Below, piece after piece: positions 8,953 through 20,238 of a stretch of 64,000 nt of DNA. A program made the translations under genes and the position numbers. The DNA lies in contig LFRZ01000019.1 of the NCBI GenBank assembly GCA_001513025.1, positions 62,001 through 126,000 of the forward strand, given 5' to 3'. Below the pieces are notes generated by a model. The model was not told where the DNA came from. It made no database searches and saw nothing but the letters and a program-made list of their open reading frames with translations. This DNA is from Gammaproteobacteria bacterium DTU037 (GTDB lineage: Bacteria > Pseudomonadota > Gammaproteobacteria > Pseudomonadales > Pseudomonadaceae). The number at the start of each line of letters is the position of its first letter. The stretch's first letter is position 1.

Positions 8953-10163
8953 TGAGTAAATTTATGGAATGGGTGGATGCCCGCTTCCCTGCCACCAAGA
9001 TGTGGGAAGACCATTTATCAAAGTATTACGCACCAAAAAACTTTAACTTCTATTACTTCTTTGGCTCACTGGCACTCTTAGTGCTGGTCAATCAGTTACT
9101 TACTGGTATTTGGCTGACCATGAGCTATGAGCCTTCAGCAGAGGGTGCGTTTGCCTCTGTTGAGTACATCATGCGTGATGTCGAGTACGGTTGGATCCTG
9201 CGCTACCTGCACTCTACTGGTGCTTCAGCGTTCTTTATCGTAGTTTACATGCATATGTTCCGTGGCTTGCTCTACGGCTCATACCAGAAGCCTCGAGAGT
9301 TAGTCTGGGTCTTCGGTATGTTAATCTACTTAGCGCTGATGGCTGAGGCGTTCATGGGCTACTTATTGCCATGGGGCCAAATGTCGTATTGGGGCGCACA
9401 GGTGATTATTTCACTGTTCGGTGCGATTCCAGTGATCGGTGCTGACTTGACTGAGTGGATTCGTGGTGACTATCTGATCTCAGGTATCACGCTCAACCGC
9501 TTCTTTGCGCTGCACGTTGTAGCTGTACCTATTGTTTTGCTTGCCTTGGTTGTCTTGCACATCCTGGCCTTGCATGAAGTGGGTTCTAACAACCCTGATG
9601 GCGTTGATATCAAAAAACATAAAGATGAAAATGGTATTCCTTTAGACGGTATTCCTTTCCATCCGTACTACACAGTTAAAGATATCGTTGGTGTTGTGGT
9701 GTTCTTGTTTGTGTTCTGCTTTATTGTGTTCTTCTTCCCCGAAATGGGCGGATACTTCCTTGAGAAGCCGAACTTTGAGCAAGCGAACGCACTAAAAACA
9801 CCTCTGCATATTGCCCCCGTTTGGTATTTCACCCCGTTCTACGCTATTTTGCGTGCAGTACCTGATAAATTAATGGGTGTTGTCGCGATGGGTGGTTCGA
9901 TCGCAGCTTTATTTGTATTGCCTTGGTTGGACCGTAGTCCAGTCAAATCGATGCGTTACAAAGGTTGGATTAGCAAAACTTGGTTATTAGTATTCTGCAT
10001 CTGCTTTGTGATTCTTGGCGTGTTAGGTGTATTAGCACCGACGCCTGAGCGCACACTGGTTGCACGAATCTGTACTGTTCTTTACTTCGCTTACTTTATT
10101 CTGATGCCTTTTTATACCAGAATGGAGAAGACTAAACCGGTTCCGGAAAGGGTGACTGGCTAA
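8952..10163 (+). CDS. petB: Cytochrome b of the bc1 complex
   Basis: Integral membrane subunit holding hemes bL and bH and the quinol sites. The 403-residue protein has the N-terminal helices with paired heme-ligand His residues (LHSTGASAFFIVVYMHMFRGL and FALHVVAVPIVLLALVVLHILALHEVGSNNP regions), the PWGQMSYWGA segment and the Qo-site PEW-type region as PVWYFTPFYAIL. It is a complete mitochondrial-type cytochrome b, not the split b6/IV form. It overlaps petA and petC by one base on each side. Confidence 0.97.
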   Translation: MSKFMEWVDARFPATKMWEDHLSKYYAPKNFNFYYFFGSLALLVLVNQLLTGIWLTMSYEPSAEGAFASVEYIMRDVEYGWILRYLHSTGASAFFIVVYMHMFRGLLYGSYQKPRELVWVFGMLIYLALMAEAFMGYLLPWGQMSYWGAQVIISLFGAIPVIGADLTEWIRGDYLISGITLNRFFALHVVAVPIVLLALVVLHILALHEVGSNNPDGVDIKKHKDENGIPLDGIPFHPYYTVKDIVGVVVFLFVFCFIVFFFPEMGGYFLEKPNFEQANALKTPLHIAPVWYFTPFYAILRAVPDKLMGVVAMGGSIAALFVLPWLDRSPVKSMRYKGWISKTWLLVFCICFVILGVLGVLAPTPERTLVARICTVLYFAYFILMPFYTRMEKTKPVPERVTG

Positions 10164-10942
10164 TGAAAAAGCAAATTGCTGCGTTAATTTTGGCTGCAAT
10201 CCCTATGTTTGGATTTGCTGCGGCTGGCGAGTATCCTTTGGATAGCGTCTCAATTGATCTGACTGATAAAGCGGCTATGCAAGATGGCGCGAAAACTTTT
10301 GTGAACTATTGCATGGGTTGTCATGGCGCTAAGTTCCAGCGCTATGAGCGTGTCGCGAATGATCTGGGGATCAGTGAAGCGTTAATGATGGAAAACTTGG
10401 TCTTAACCGATGCTAAGTTTGGCGATCATATGACGTCGAGTATGACGGCCGCTGATGCCAAAGTTTGGTTGGGTGTTGCACCACCTGACTTGACTTTAGT
10501 TGCGCGTGTGCGTGGAGCGGATTGGTTGTACACTTATATGCGTACATTCTATGAAGATCCAACACGTCCGTATGGCGTCAATAACAAAGTCTTCCCGTTG
10601 GTTGGTATGCCTAACGTGTTAGCTGGCTTGCAAGGTCGCCAAGTAATTGGTTGCAAGCAGGTACAGATTGAGGAAGAAGGTAAAAAAGTATTTGATCCGC
10701 TGACCGGTGTCCCAGTGACCCATGAAGCCTGTGATCAATTGACTGTTGTGCCTAAAACAGGCTCGCTAAGTGAAGTTGAGTTTGATGAGAAAATTAAAAA
10801 TCTTGTCACTTTCCTCGAATACTCTGCAAATCCTGTTAAGCTCAAGAGTCAGCGTATCGGAACGTACGTGTTATTATTCCTTGCTTTCTTCTTTGTATTC
10901 GCTTACTTCTTGAAGCGTGAATACTGGAAAGATGTGCATTGA
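10163..10942 (+). CDS. petC: Cytochrome c1 of the bc1 complex
   Basis: Periplasmic heme-c subunit that passes electrons to soluble cytochrome c. The 259-residue protein has a cleavable signal peptide (about 1-20), the heme-binding CMGCH at residues 50-54, a likely axial Met in the FPLVGMPNVL region, and one C-terminal membrane anchor (about 232-250) followed by a basic tail. The length fits the family. Last gene of petABC and followed by a strong terminator. Confidence 0.96.
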   Translation: MKKQIAALILAAIPMFGFAAAGEYPLDSVSIDLTDKAAMQDGAKTFVNYCMGCHGAKFQRYERVANDLGISEALMMENLVLTDAKFGDHMTSSMTAADAKVWLGVAPPDLTLVARVRGADWLYTYMRTFYEDPTRPYGVNNKVFPLVGMPNVLAGLQGRQVIGCKQVQIEEEGKKVFDPLTGVPVTHEACDQLTVVPKTGSLSEVEFDEKIKNLVTFLEYSANPVKLKSQRIGTYVLLFLAFFFVFAYFLKREYWKDVH

Positions 10943-10967
10943 CCTATAATGCGCTAACGATCGAGTG

Positions 10968-10999
10968 ACGCACGCGCCCTGATGGGCGCGTGCGTTTTT
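10968..10999 (+). terminator. Terminator after petABC
   Basis: A perfect 12-base stem ACGCACGCGCCC/GGGCGCGTGCGT with loop TGAT, followed by a short T-run. sspA starts 36 bases further on, so read-through or a separate promoter must supply sspA. Confidence 0.92.
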
Positions 11000-11034
11000 G
11001 TGCTTTATGTATATTTATAGTGGAGGAGGTAAGC

Positions 11035-11655
11035 ATGTCTGCCCCCAATAAGTTGGGCTGTTATTCTGATCCTACCTGCCAATATTCGCACCGTGTGCGT
11101 TTGGTTTTGGCGGAGAAGGCAGTAACTGCTGAAATCATGGATGTTGTAAATGGTGAGTGTCCAGAGTATTTGGCTGAGGTAAATCCTTATGCGACAGTGC
11201 CAACTTTGGTCGATCGCGATTTAGCTTTATACGATTCAACAGTCATACTTGAATATCTGGATGAGCGCTATCCACACCCACCACTGTTGCCTGTGTACCC
11301 TGTAGCACGTGCCAATACACGAATGTTGTCTTATCGTGTGCAGCGTGACTGGTGTGCGCAAGTCGATTTAATTCTGGATAAGCGTACTAAAGAAACGGCA
11401 CGGACTAAAGCGCGCAAAGAATTGCGCGAAAGTCTGACTGGCGTTGCTCCTGTGTTCGCCAGTATGAAGTTTTTTATGAGTGATGAGTTCAGTCTAGTGG
11501 ATTGCTACTTGTTGCCGTTGCTGTGGCGTTTGCCTGCTTTAGGTATTGAGTTACCCAAGGCTGCACAGCCACTGCTCGACTATATGGATAAGAATTTTGC
11601 ACGCGAAGCTTTTCAGGCAAGTTTGTCTGAGGCTGAGCGCTTGATGCGTCCTTAA
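11035..11655 (+). CDS. sspA: Stringent starvation protein A
   Basis: RNA-polymerase-associated regulator with a glutathione S-transferase fold but no expected GST activity. The 206-residue protein has a thioredoxin-like N-terminal domain (about 5-85, with [17 protein letters not shown] and [19 protein letters not shown]) and a helical C-terminal domain. The ATG at 11035 has an unusually good ribosome-binding site, GGAGGAGG, 5 bases upstream, so the longer frame from 10990 is not used. sspB follows after 16 bases, as in most gammaproteobacteria. Confidence 0.95.
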   Translation: MSAPNKLGCYSDPTCQYSHRVRLVLAEKAVTAEIMDVVNGECPEYLAEVNPYATVPTLVDRDLALYDSTVILEYLDERYPHPPLLPVYPVARANTRMLSYRVQRDWCAQVDLILDKRTKETARTKARKELRESLTGVAPVFASMKFFMSDEFSLVDCYLLPLLWRLPALGIELPKAAQPLLDYMDKNFAREAFQASLSEAERLMRP

Positions 11656-11671
11656 TAGGAGAGAGTCAATC

Positions 11672-12154
11672 ATGAACTCCAGTCGTCCTTACATATTGCG
11701 CGCACTGCACCAATGGATTGTTGATAATGAGTGCACGCCGCATATATTGGTTGATGTAAATTATCCGCACGTCAAAGTGCCACCGGGCTATGCAGTGGAT
11801 GAGCAAATTGTGCTCAATACGGCGCCGGCTGCGGTACGCTATTTTGAAATAGATAATCAGGCTGTGAGTTTTGAAGCGCTTTTTTCCGGCGCGCCATTTT
11901 CTCTATATGTGCCTATCGAGGCTATTTTAGCGATTTATGCGCGTGAGAATGGGCAGGGCATGTTTTTCGATGCTCATTCAGATCAGCTTGGCGAGGATGA
12001 TGAGGTATTAGGCGAGGATGTCAGTGACGCTGATGAGCAGCCAGCAGCGCTGCATGCGGTCGACACAACGACGCCCATTGATCCAATAGACCCTGATGAT
12101 CAGCCACCAAAGCCACCTTCTTCAGGGCGTCCGAGCTTACGCATTATAAAATAG
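11672..12154 (+). CDS. sspB: ClpXP protease specificity-enhancing factor
   Basis: Adaptor that delivers ssrA-tagged and other substrates to ClpXP. In the 160-residue protein, residues 1-110 form the substrate-binding domain (SRPYILRALHQWIVDNECTP, LVDVNYPHVKVP, PVEAIL-type IEAILAIYARENGQGM). A flexible acidic and Pro-rich linker follows, ending in the short basic ClpX-binding tail RPSLRIIK. It is co-directional with sspA and preceded by GGAGAG. Confidence 0.95.
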   Translation: MNSSRPYILRALHQWIVDNECTPHILVDVNYPHVKVPPGYAVDEQIVLNTAPAAVRYFEIDNQAVSFEALFSGAPFSLYVPIEAILAIYARENGQGMFFDAHSDQLGEDDEVLGEDVSDADEQPAALHAVDTTTPIDPIDPDDQPPKPPSSGRPSLRIIK

Positions 12155-12170
12155 TTCTATTCTTTTATGG

Positions 12171-12207
12171 CACTGATTGCAGAGCCCTTGGCCCAGAGCA
12201 ATCAGTG
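12171..12207. terminator. Hairpin between converging sspB and BON gene
   Basis: Perfect 10-base inverted repeat CACTGATTGC/GCAATCAGTG with a 17-base loop between convergent genes. It lacks a clean U-run, so termination is likely but not certain. Confidence 0.5.
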
Positions 12208-12247
12208 TTATAAAAGGCTTTTAAATATCAATCTGTGCAATGCAGAT

Positions 12248-13743
<1,496 letters not shown>

Positions 13744-13751
<8 letters not shown>

Positions 13752-15552
13752 TCTGTACGCCCTTTAACTGCTCAATTCTATTGTTGCTAAATTGTGCCCA
13801 GTATAAGGTGCGTTGGATACGTTGCTCAGGGCTTAATTGTAGCGTACCGGTGAGGCCCACTGCGCTACTGTTAGGAATGGCGCTGAGTTGTTGTAACTGG
13901 TTGGCCAATTGGTAGGCGTCTGCGCCCATGGCATAAAAACGGCCCATACTGCCCAAGGCTTGTGGCCAATGGTGAGTGATGTGCTGGCGTGTGGCGTCAT
14001 CAGACTCAATAAACCAAGGCATCTCACTAAACTGTAAGCCGTTGAGCTCTGGGTCAACCTCGACAGCCCCCGCGTTGACTGCGGATGTGGCGTAGATCGG
14101 TACATCACCAGCATACTGAAAGGTGAGCGTAGGTTTAATATGGCGCGCTTGCTGCGGTGTTGCGGCTAAGAAAATAAAATCAATATCTTGGCGTCGCGCA
14201 GGCTGCGCTGCTAGTTTTGTGCCTAGCGTTTTTTCCAGTTGCTTAGCACGCTGCTCACTGGCGCGCAGTTGAAAGAGTTCAGCGATTTGTCCTGCGAGCT
14301 CAGTTGGACGATCAATATGCTGTGTTGCTAGCAGTTCTCCGCCTAATGATTGCCAGTGCGCGCTGAATGCCGCTAACACCCGTTCACCCCAAGCGTTTTT
14401 GGGTACCAGTGCAACAGCGCGTCGCATACCGTCAGCCCAGGCTCGATCAGCGGCGACACGGGCTTCATCTTCCGCAGCTAAACCGTACTGAAAAAGCTGT
14501 TGAGGCGGCTGCTGTTGGCTGTCGGCGTAGTTCAAGGCTAAGGTTGTAATGGGCAGTTGTGAGCGCTTGGCCAGTTGCGTGACTAGGTTTTTTTCCCACG
14601 GGCCTACCACTAACTCGACACCATCGGCGAGGGCCTGCTGGTAGAAAGCATCCATTGAGGAGATGCTACTGCTGTCATAGATATGGATGGTGGGCGTGTG
14701 CTCGCCGCTGGCTTGGGCAAGATAATGCGCCGCAAAAAAACCATTGCGCAGTGCATTTACCACCCCTTGGTTTGGGTCTTTTGAAGGAAGTAGCAAAGCG
14801 AGGCTGTTGATGTTGTCTGCCTCGAGCTGTTGCAAGCGCGCCAGTGCTTCAGGCAGCTGCTGGGCGGCTGGATGAGAGGGGTTCTGCAGGGTCCACTGGC
14901 TGATGTTCATTTGTTGTTGCACAAGTGCGCCAGGGGCTTGGCTGATACGCAGCAACGCCAACCAGCCATCCATGATCGCCTCACCAGTATCCTTTGTCTG
15001 TACGCGAGGCAGGCTGGTAAGTAAGTCCCAGATTTGTTGATGGTTGTTAAATGCCTGCTGGCCGTCTAACAAGGGCGCAATATAAATACGCTCACGGGCA
15101 GCCGTCAGTGGCTGGCCAATATCTTGATACATTTGCGCGCGGACCAATTGGCTGCGTATTTGCTGACTCAAGGGCATTTCATTTAAGTGGACAAAGCTTG
15201 GATGCTCGAGTGCTTTTAAAGCGCGCTTGGCTTGTTGGCGTGCTAAAGCTAATTCTGCTTCTAACGTTTTGGCAAAGATTTGTTGCGCAGGCGTAGCTTG
15301 GCTAAGGTCGATACTCTCTAAAATTTTACGCGCGCGCAGGGCTTGATTTTGTTGCCAAGCCAGATCTGCTGCCGCCAAATATAAGCTTAAGGCTTGGTTA
15401 TCATTTTTTTGGCTGGCTTGCAGTAACAGCTTATCTAAATCGCTGTATTGAGTGGTCGGTAATTCTCCTAAGGTTTTGTTTGGAGAACTGGCGCAGGCCA
15501 CTAAAAAAGCGGATAAGCACAGGGTTGAAAGTACGCGTAACGGAGTTTTCAT
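13744..15552 (-). CDS. lpoA: Penicillin-binding protein activator LpoA
   Basis: Outer-membrane lipoprotein that reaches through the periplasm to activate the class A penicillin-binding protein PBP1a. The mature start is set by the lipobox LVAC with Cys20; the longer frame to 15627 lacks a signal, so the ATG at 15552 is used (602 residues). The N-terminal third is TPR-like and Gln/Ala rich. The C-terminal part (about 270-600) is a periplasmic-binding-protein type I fold (VVGPWEKNLVTQLA, ALVPKNAWGERVLAAF). It is divergent from rsmI, the classic arrangement. Confidence 0.93.
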
Positions 15553-15676
15553 AGACAAACAATCCAGGCACGGTGAAATGAATGCTTTGATTGTACCCAA
15601 GCGCGCGCATTGGTGCGATCTTGTCATGCTAAATCAGGCTACAATGGTGCTTTATTTTGTGATTTCGGAGTGATTT

Positions 15677-16546
15677 GTGAGTGCATCCACACCTCAGACC
15701 GGCGAGCTTGGCACATTGTATGTGGTGGCCACGCCGATCGGTAACCTTGATGATATTAGCGCACGTGCGTTACGTATTTTGGCTGAAGTGAGTTTGATCG
15801 CTGCCGAAGATACAAGGCACTCCACGCGGTTATTGCAGCACTTTGGGATTCGCACGCCGTTAGCTGCCTGCCATGAGCATAATGAGCGTGAGGAGGGTGG
15901 ACGCTTTATCACGCGCTTATTGGTCGGTGATGATATTGCGTTGATTTCTGATGCGGGGACACCACTGATTTCTGATCCGGGTTATCACTTGGTGCGTCAA
16001 GCGCGCGCGGCCAAAGTGCGGGTGGTGCCGATACCGGGTGCTTGTGCCTTAATTGCCGGTTTATCGGCGGCCGGTTTGCCCTCAGATCGCTTCGTTTTTG
16101 AAGGCTTTTTACCTGCTAAACAAGTGGCCCGCTGTACGCGTTTGAATGCGGTGCAGCATGATCCGCGCACTTTGATTTTTTATGAAGCGCCGCACCGTTT
16201 GCTGGATAGCATCGCTGATATGCGTGATGTCTTTGGTGCAGATCGTCCTGCGGTATTGGCCCGTGAGTTAAGCAAAACCTTTGAAACCATCAAGGATTTA
16301 CCTTTGCAGGAACTCTATGATTGGGTGGCCGCCGATAGCAATCAGCAGCGCGGCGAATGTGTGCTCTTGGTTGCCGGTTATCAAGCACCGGCCGAAGCGC
16401 TTGAAGTATCGCTGGAGGCGCAGCGCGTGTTGCTGTTGTTGATGGCTGAACTGCCGCCCAAACGTGCGGCGGCCTTAGCGGCGGATATTACCGGTGTACG
16501 CAAAAATGCGCTCTACCAGTGGGCCTTAGACAACAAGCCGGCGTAA
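15677..16546 (+). CDS. rsmI: 16S rRNA (cytidine-1402-2'-O)-methyltransferase
   Basis: Uses SAM to methylate the ribose of C1402 in the ribosomal decoding centre. The 289-residue tetrapyrrole-methylase-fold protein has LYVVATPIGNLDDIS at the N-terminus, EDTRHSTRLLQHF, LISDAGTPLISDPGY and PIPGACALIAGLSAAGLP. GTG at 15677 is the start, with CGGAG about 8 bases upstream. The last 21 bases overlap the 3' end of the convergent hopJ-like gene. In Pseudomonas aeruginosa the next locus is rnpB-mraZ; here that locus lies about 36 kb further on. Confidence 0.96.
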   Translation: MSASTPQTGELGTLYVVATPIGNLDDISARALRILAEVSLIAAEDTRHSTRLLQHFGIRTPLAACHEHNEREEGGRFITRLLVGDDIALISDAGTPLISDPGYHLVRQARAAKVRVVPIPGACALIAGLSAAGLPSDRFVFEGFLPAKQVARCTRLNAVQHDPRTLIFYEAPHRLLDSIADMRDVFGADRPAVLARELSKTFETIKDLPLQELYDWVAADSNQQRGECVLLVAGYQAPAEALEVSLEAQRVLLLLMAELPPKRAAALAADITGVRKNALYQWALDNKPA

Positions 16547-16867
16547 GGGCAGTTGGCTAAAATTCACTGCGCCCAAGCCATGCTGAAGCAATTGGCGAAT
16601 ATTGGCATGCTCAGTGCCCTTGGGTGTGGCCAGAACGGCAGTATAGTGTTCACCGAAGGCCAATAATGCCTGCTCAGTGCTGAGTTGCTCAAGTAAGGCG
16701 AGGCCGAGAATTTTGCAAGAACCTTGATTGCTGCCAGCAGGGTTATGCAATCCAGCATTGTCAAAAGCGCAAGGCCTGTAGTGGTAATGTGTCTCAATAA
16801 AGGCCAGCGTGTCGGCAAAACGATGCTCTGGCTGTTTAAGCGCACTGAGAAAGCTATCCAATGACAT
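16526..16867 (-). CDS. HopJ type III effector family protein
   Basis: A 113-residue protein that matches the HopJ family (PF08888) in length and pattern: FADTLAFIETHYHYRP near the N-terminus, NPAGSNQGSCKILGLALL and ALLAFGEHY in the middle. The family is named for a Pseudomonas syringae effector, but most members are in bacteria without type III secretion, and no secretion or chaperone gene is nearby. Function is unknown. The start is 3 bases from the folX stop, so it is probably cotranscribed with folM-folE-folX. The stop overlaps rsmI by 21 bases. Confidence 0.82.
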   Translation of the reverse strand: MSLDSFLSALKQPEHRFADTLAFIETHYHYRPCAFDNAGLHNPAGSNQGSCKILGLALLEQLSTEQALLAFGEHYTAVLATPKGTEHANIRQLLQHGLGAVNFSQLPLRRLVV

Positions 16868-16870
16868 GTT

Positions 16871-17248
16871 TTATGCGGCTCGGTGTGCGGTGAGAGTAAT
16901 AGAGACCGATTCAGAAAAACGCAACGCATGGGGTTTATCAATCTCCACTTCGGCATAACGCACTTGCTCGTGGCACATGACTCTATCCAGTACATCCTGA
17001 GTCAGGCGTTCGAGCAGGGCAAAGCGATTTTCCTCAACGTACTGAATAATCTCTTTGGTGATGGTACGGTAATTTAAGGCATGGTTAATGTCATTAATCT
17101 GCACCGCGTCTTCGGCCGGATAGAACAGGGTGACGTTGATTAAAATATCTTGTTTATTACGAATCTCATCTTCATTGATACCAATGTAGGTGCGTAAACG
17201 CAGATTTTTAATCCGAATCCGCGCCATGCCCGGTTCTAAACGTGCCAT
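16871..17248 (-). CDS. folX: Dihydroneopterin triphosphate 2'-epimerase
   Basis: Epimerises dihydroneopterin triphosphate to the monapterin form. The 125-residue FolB-fold protein is much closer to E. coli FolX than Fol[55 protein letters not shown] and [13 protein letters not shown]. It lies between folE and the hopJ-like gene. Together with folM it indicates synthesis of tetrahydromonapterin, the pterin cofactor of bacterial phenylalanine hydroxylase in pseudomonads. Confidence 0.94.
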   Translation of the reverse strand: MARLEPGMARIRIKNLRLRTYIGINEDEIRNKQDILINVTLFYPAEDAVQINDINHALNYRTITKEIIQYVEENRFALLERLTQDVLDRVMCHEQVRYAEVEIDKPHALRFSESVSITLTAHRAA

Positions 17249-17251
17249 AGA

Positions 17252-17809
17252 TCAGTGACTCCGAATCAGTTGTAAGAATTCTTGACGGGTGTTACCTGAG
17301 TTGCGAAAGGCGCCCAGCATGGCCGATGAGGTCATTACCGAGTTTTGTTTTTCCACGCCGCGCATCATCATGCACATATGCTTGGCCTCAATCACTACGG
17401 CAACCCCAGCTGCGCCAGTCACCTGTTGCACCGCATCAGCAATTTGGCGGGTGAGGTTTTCTTGGATTTGTAGGCGGCGGGCAAACATATCCACAATGCG
17501 CGCTACTTTAGATAAGCCCAGTACTTTGCCGGTAGGGATATAAGCTACGTGAGCTTTACCGATAAAGGGCAGCATATGATGCTCGCACAACGAATACAGT
17601 TCGATGTCACGCACGATCACCATTTCATCACTGGATGACTCAAATAATGCACCATTGACGATTTCATCAAGGTTTTTCTCGTAGCCGTTGCAGAGGTATT
17701 GCATTGCTTTTGCAGCGCGCTTGGGTGTATCCACTAAGCCTTCACGCTCGGGGTTTTCACCTAAACCAACCAGAATTTCATGGTAGTGCTTGCTTAAATC
17801 ATCACACAT
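17252..17809 (-). CDS. folE: GTP cyclohydrolase I (FolE type)
   Basis: Converts GTP to dihydroneopterin triphosphate, the first step of pterin synthesis. The 185-residue protein shows [18 protein letters not shown], the zinc ligands in [10 protein letters not shown], and [14 protein letters not shown]. The ATG at 17809 is chosen over 17854 because GGAGAG precedes it by about 6 bases and homologues begin at this point. It is in one run with folM (upstream) and folX (downstream, 3 bases away), so this copy may feed monapterin rather than folate. Confidence 0.95.
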   Translation of the reverse strand: MCDDLSKHYHEILVGLGENPEREGLVDTPKRAAKAMQYLCNGYEKNLDEIVNGALFESSSDEMVIVRDIELYSLCEHHMLPFIGKAHVAYIPTGKVLGLSKVARIVDMFARRLQIQENLTRQIADAVQQVTGAAGVAVVIEAKHMCMMMRGVEKQNSVMTSSAMLGAFRNSGNTRQEFLQLIRSH

Positions 17810-17831
17810 TATCAGCTCTCCGAGCCATGCA

Positions 17832-18536
17832 TCATTTGAGATGCCGGCCACCATTAACAGTAAGGGTTGTGCCAGTCACATACGGCGTATCAAGTAAGTA
17901 ACGCAGGCTTTGGTAAATAACGTCCGGTCCAGGCACGGTGCCCATTACGGATTTAGCCGTTGCACGACGTCGATAATCGTCGTCATCATCGGGGTGTAGC
18001 ATAATCAATGCAGGTGCCAGTGAATTCACTTTAATATGCGGCGCAAAACGTGCCGCAAAAGATAGCGTCAGATTGTCCAGTCCCGCTTTACTTGCGCTGT
18101 AGGCAATGCGTTTGGCGCTGCCTTTACGAATCACATCATCGGTGATGTGAATGATATCAGCATGTGCTGATTGCATTAGCAACGGCGCGCAATGGTTATT
18201 GATTAGATAAGGTGCAATAAGGTGCACATTCAGCATTTGTGTGAATGCGTTGGCATCGCTGCCATCTTCCGCCAGCCACAGTGAGGCATTATGAATAATG
18301 GCGCGTAGCGTGGTGGTTAGCGTTTGGATATGTGCGATAAAATTAAGCACGCCTTGCTCAGTGGCAAAGTCGGCTTGAACGCACTGCACGCCTAGCTGGC
18401 GCAGTTCATCGACCTCGGGGCGTTCTTGGCGATAGCTGATAATTAATGGCTGACCTGCCTCTAAAAAACGCCGCACACAGTGCAGTCCCAGCCGCTGACT
18501 GGCACCTGTAAGTAGAATCGGAGCGTTATCGCTCAT
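17832..18536 (-). CDS. folM: Dihydromonapterin reductase FolM
   Basis: Short-chain dehydrogenase of 234 residues that reduces dihydromonapterin to the tetrahydro form and has some dihydrofolate reductase activity. The N-terminal nucleotide motif is [10 protein letters not shown]. The active-site region is [12 protein letters not shown], where Tyr and Lys are the catalytic pair, and the C-terminus has TVNGGRHLK. Position directly before folE-folX separates it from other short-chain dehydrogenases such as FabG. It is the first gene of a minus-strand four-gene run ending in hopJ. Confidence 0.9.
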   Translation of the reverse strand: MSDNAPILLTGASQRLGLHCVRRFLEAGQPLIISYRQERPEVDELRQLGVQCVQADFATEQGVLNFIAHIQTLTTTLRAIIHNASLWLAEDGSDANAFTQMLNVHLIAPYLINNHCAPLLMQSAHADIIHITDDVIRKGSAKRIAYSASKAGLDNLTLSFAARFAPHIKVNSLAPALIMLHPDDDDDYRRRATAKSVMGTVPGPDVIYQSLRYLLDTPYVTGTTLTVNGGRHLK

Positions 18537-18641
18537 GAGTTAGCATGACCTTTATCAATGGGTGCTACAGTGCTTGGGACGGATAAAGTTATACTAGAGT
18601 TATCATTTGTACAACCTACAAACGCTAGGTGAATCGCTTTT

Positions 18642-18670
18642 GTTACAGTTTTTGTGTTTCTTGCTATGAT
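18642..18670 (+). promoter_or_regulatory. Promoter of the flavodoxin gene
   Basis: -35 GTTACA (18642-18647), a 17-base spacer and an extended -10 TGC-TATGAT (18662-18670), about 64 bases before the coding start. The good -10 and spacing make it a credible sigma-70 promoter. Confidence 0.5.
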
Positions 18671-18733
18671 GAAAAGAATTCAAGGTGTTTAAGAAAATCT
18701 TTACTTAATTTGCTTATAAGGTGATAGCAGCAT

Positions 18734-19192
18734 ATGACGATTAATCTGGTAATTGTTTCAGGTACAGTATTTGGTGCCGCAGAGGAGGTCGCACAGCATG
18801 CGGCGCAACTCTTGGCTGAAGCTGGATTAAATGTCACTTATCAAGCTCGCATCTCGTATTCAGAGCTGGTGGCGTTAGAGCCTGATGCATTACTCTTTGT
18901 GACGTCAACCACAGGTATGGGTGAACTGCCAGAAGACTTACAACCCCTCGCGGCCGCTTTACGTGATCAGCCACCCGAGTGGCATGGTTTGCTCGGTGCT
19001 GTGATTGCTCTGGGTGATGCTTGCTATGGTGAGGATTTTTGTGCAGGAGGCGAGATGATTCGCGAACTCTATGAGGAGTTGGGTGTGGTGGAGTTGCAGG
19101 ATATGCTGCGTTTGGACGCCAGTGAATCGGTGACGCCTGAAAGTGATGCTGAACCTTGGTTGGCGGAGTTTGCTGCCAGTCTGACAGAGTAG
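18734..19192 (+). CDS. Flavodoxin, MioC-like
   Basis: A 152-residue single-domain flavodoxin. The FMN phosphate loop region is [13 protein letters not shown] near the N-terminus, the second loop is [14 protein letters not shown] and the third is [15 protein letters not shown]. It resembles E. coli MioC and YqcA; YqcA-like flavodoxins in gammaproteobacteria also sit next to a pseudouridine synthase, as here. Redox partner unknown. The next gene follows after 8 bases. Confidence 0.85.
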   Translation: MTINLVIVSGTVFGAAEEVAQHAAQLLAEAGLNVTYQARISYSELVALEPDALLFVTSTTGMGELPEDLQPLAAALRDQPPEWHGLLGAVIALGDACYGEDFCAGGEMIRELYEELGVVELQDMLRLDASESVTPESDAEPWLAEFAASLTE

Positions 19193-19200
19193 GTTGTACA

Positions 19201-19851
19201 GTGAAAAAACCAGTGAATCCTCGTGCGAAACCTTCTGCATCGCTGGCCAATGCGCGTCGGCCACGCCCCCCCGCACGACGCACAGCCGATGAGCCACTGC
19301 AACCCCGTTTATTGATGCTCAATAAACCCTATGACGTCTTAACCCAGTTCACAGATGAGCAGGGTCGAGCCACCTTAAAAGACTATGTGGCTGTGACTGA
19401 TGTCTATCCTGCGGGGCGTTTAGATCGCGACAGCGAGGGCTTGGTCTTGCTAACCAACAGTGGGCGTTTGCAGGCGCGTATTGCCGAGCCCAAGTATAAG
19501 TTGGCTAAAGTGTATTGGGTGCAAGTGGAGGGCGAGCCACAGGCAGAACAACTGCAGCGCTTGCGTGAGGGCGTTGAGTTAAAAGATGGCCTAACTGCGC
19601 CGGCGTTGGTTGAACGCATTGATGAGCCTAAGTTATGGCCACGCACGCCACCGGTACGCGAGCGTAAACATATCCCTACTGCATGGTTGCAGTTGACTAT
19701 TTATGAAGGGCGCAATCGCCAAGTACGGCGCATGACAGCAGCGGTAGGCTTGCCGACTCTGCGCTTGGTGCGGGTACAAATGGGTGAGTGGCACTTAGCT
19801 GATCTAGCAACAGGACAGTGGTGTGAGCTTACGGTGCCCAAGCATCTATAA
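19201..19851 (+). CDS. rRNA pseudouridine synthase, RluE/RsuA-type
   Basis: A 216-residue pseudouridine synthase of the RsuA/RluB/RluE group without an S4 domain. The catalytic Asp lies in [41 protein letters not shown] and [23 protein letters not shown] are further family motifs. Lack of the S4 domain and the basic N-terminal tail (about 1-35) fit RluE, which modifies 23S U2457, but the target is inferred. GTG at 19201 is used because it follows the flavodoxin stop by 8 bases with AGG before it; ATG at 19315 would remove the basic tail. Confidence 0.85.
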   Translation: MKKPVNPRAKPSASLANARRPRPPARRTADEPLQPRLLMLNKPYDVLTQFTDEQGRATLKDYVAVTDVYPAGRLDRDSEGLVLLTNSGRLQARIAEPKYKLAKVYWVQVEGEPQAEQLQRLREGVELKDGLTAPALVERIDEPKLWPRTPPVRERKHIPTAWLQLTIYEGRNRQVRRMTAAVGLPTLRLVRVQMGEWHLADLATGQWCELTVPKHL

Positions 19852-19889
19852 ATGACTGACAGTGAATAAGGCTGTAACGCCATTGGGCG

Positions 19890-20090
19890 TTATAAGCCTT
19901 TTACCATAATAACTACAGATTTAAGTAAGAAGCCCAGCACGCCAAGGCCTAAAGCAAAAAATAATACTGCCGTACCATAGCGCCCCGCTTTAGATTTTTT
20001 GGCTAAATCCCAAACAATAAACGCCATAAATAAGATGAGGCCGCCGACTAAGACGGTGACCATTAACTCTTCAAATACTTCAGTTTCCAT
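19890..20090 (-). CDS. DUF2788 small membrane protein
   Basis: A 66-residue protein with two transmembrane segments (about 9-27 and 40-62) joined by a short basic loop, DLAKKSKAGRYG, which is the signature of DUF2788. Function unknown. The ATG at 20090 is preferred to a frame starting at 20150 because the shorter form is the family length and GGAA lies upstream. It is convergent with the pseudouridine synthase gene. Confidence 0.8.
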   Translation of the reverse strand: METEVFEELMVTVLVGGLILFMAFIVWDLAKKSKAGRYGTAVLFFALGLGVLGFLLKSVVIMVKGL

Positions 20091-20238
20091 AATTTTTCCA
20101 AGTGATAGCAGGGAGCGTTTCAACATGCTGTTTAAGATGCTGGCGATCAATGCAGAGCAGAGAAATTGTCAAGCCTGTAGATCAAATATACAGCGCTAGT
20201 TTATTGATCCATGGCATGGAATTAAAGAGTATACGCCA

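Noticed and set aside
16526..16867. HopJ-like gene as evidence for a type III secretion or virulence island
   Set aside because: No secretion, chaperone or hrp-box sequence is nearby, composition is like its neighbours, and the gene is packed against folX.
18834..19322. 162-codon minus-strand frame over the flavodoxin and pseudouridine synthase genes
   Set aside because: Both plus-strand genes are clear family members with good junction spacing; the antisense frame has no motif.
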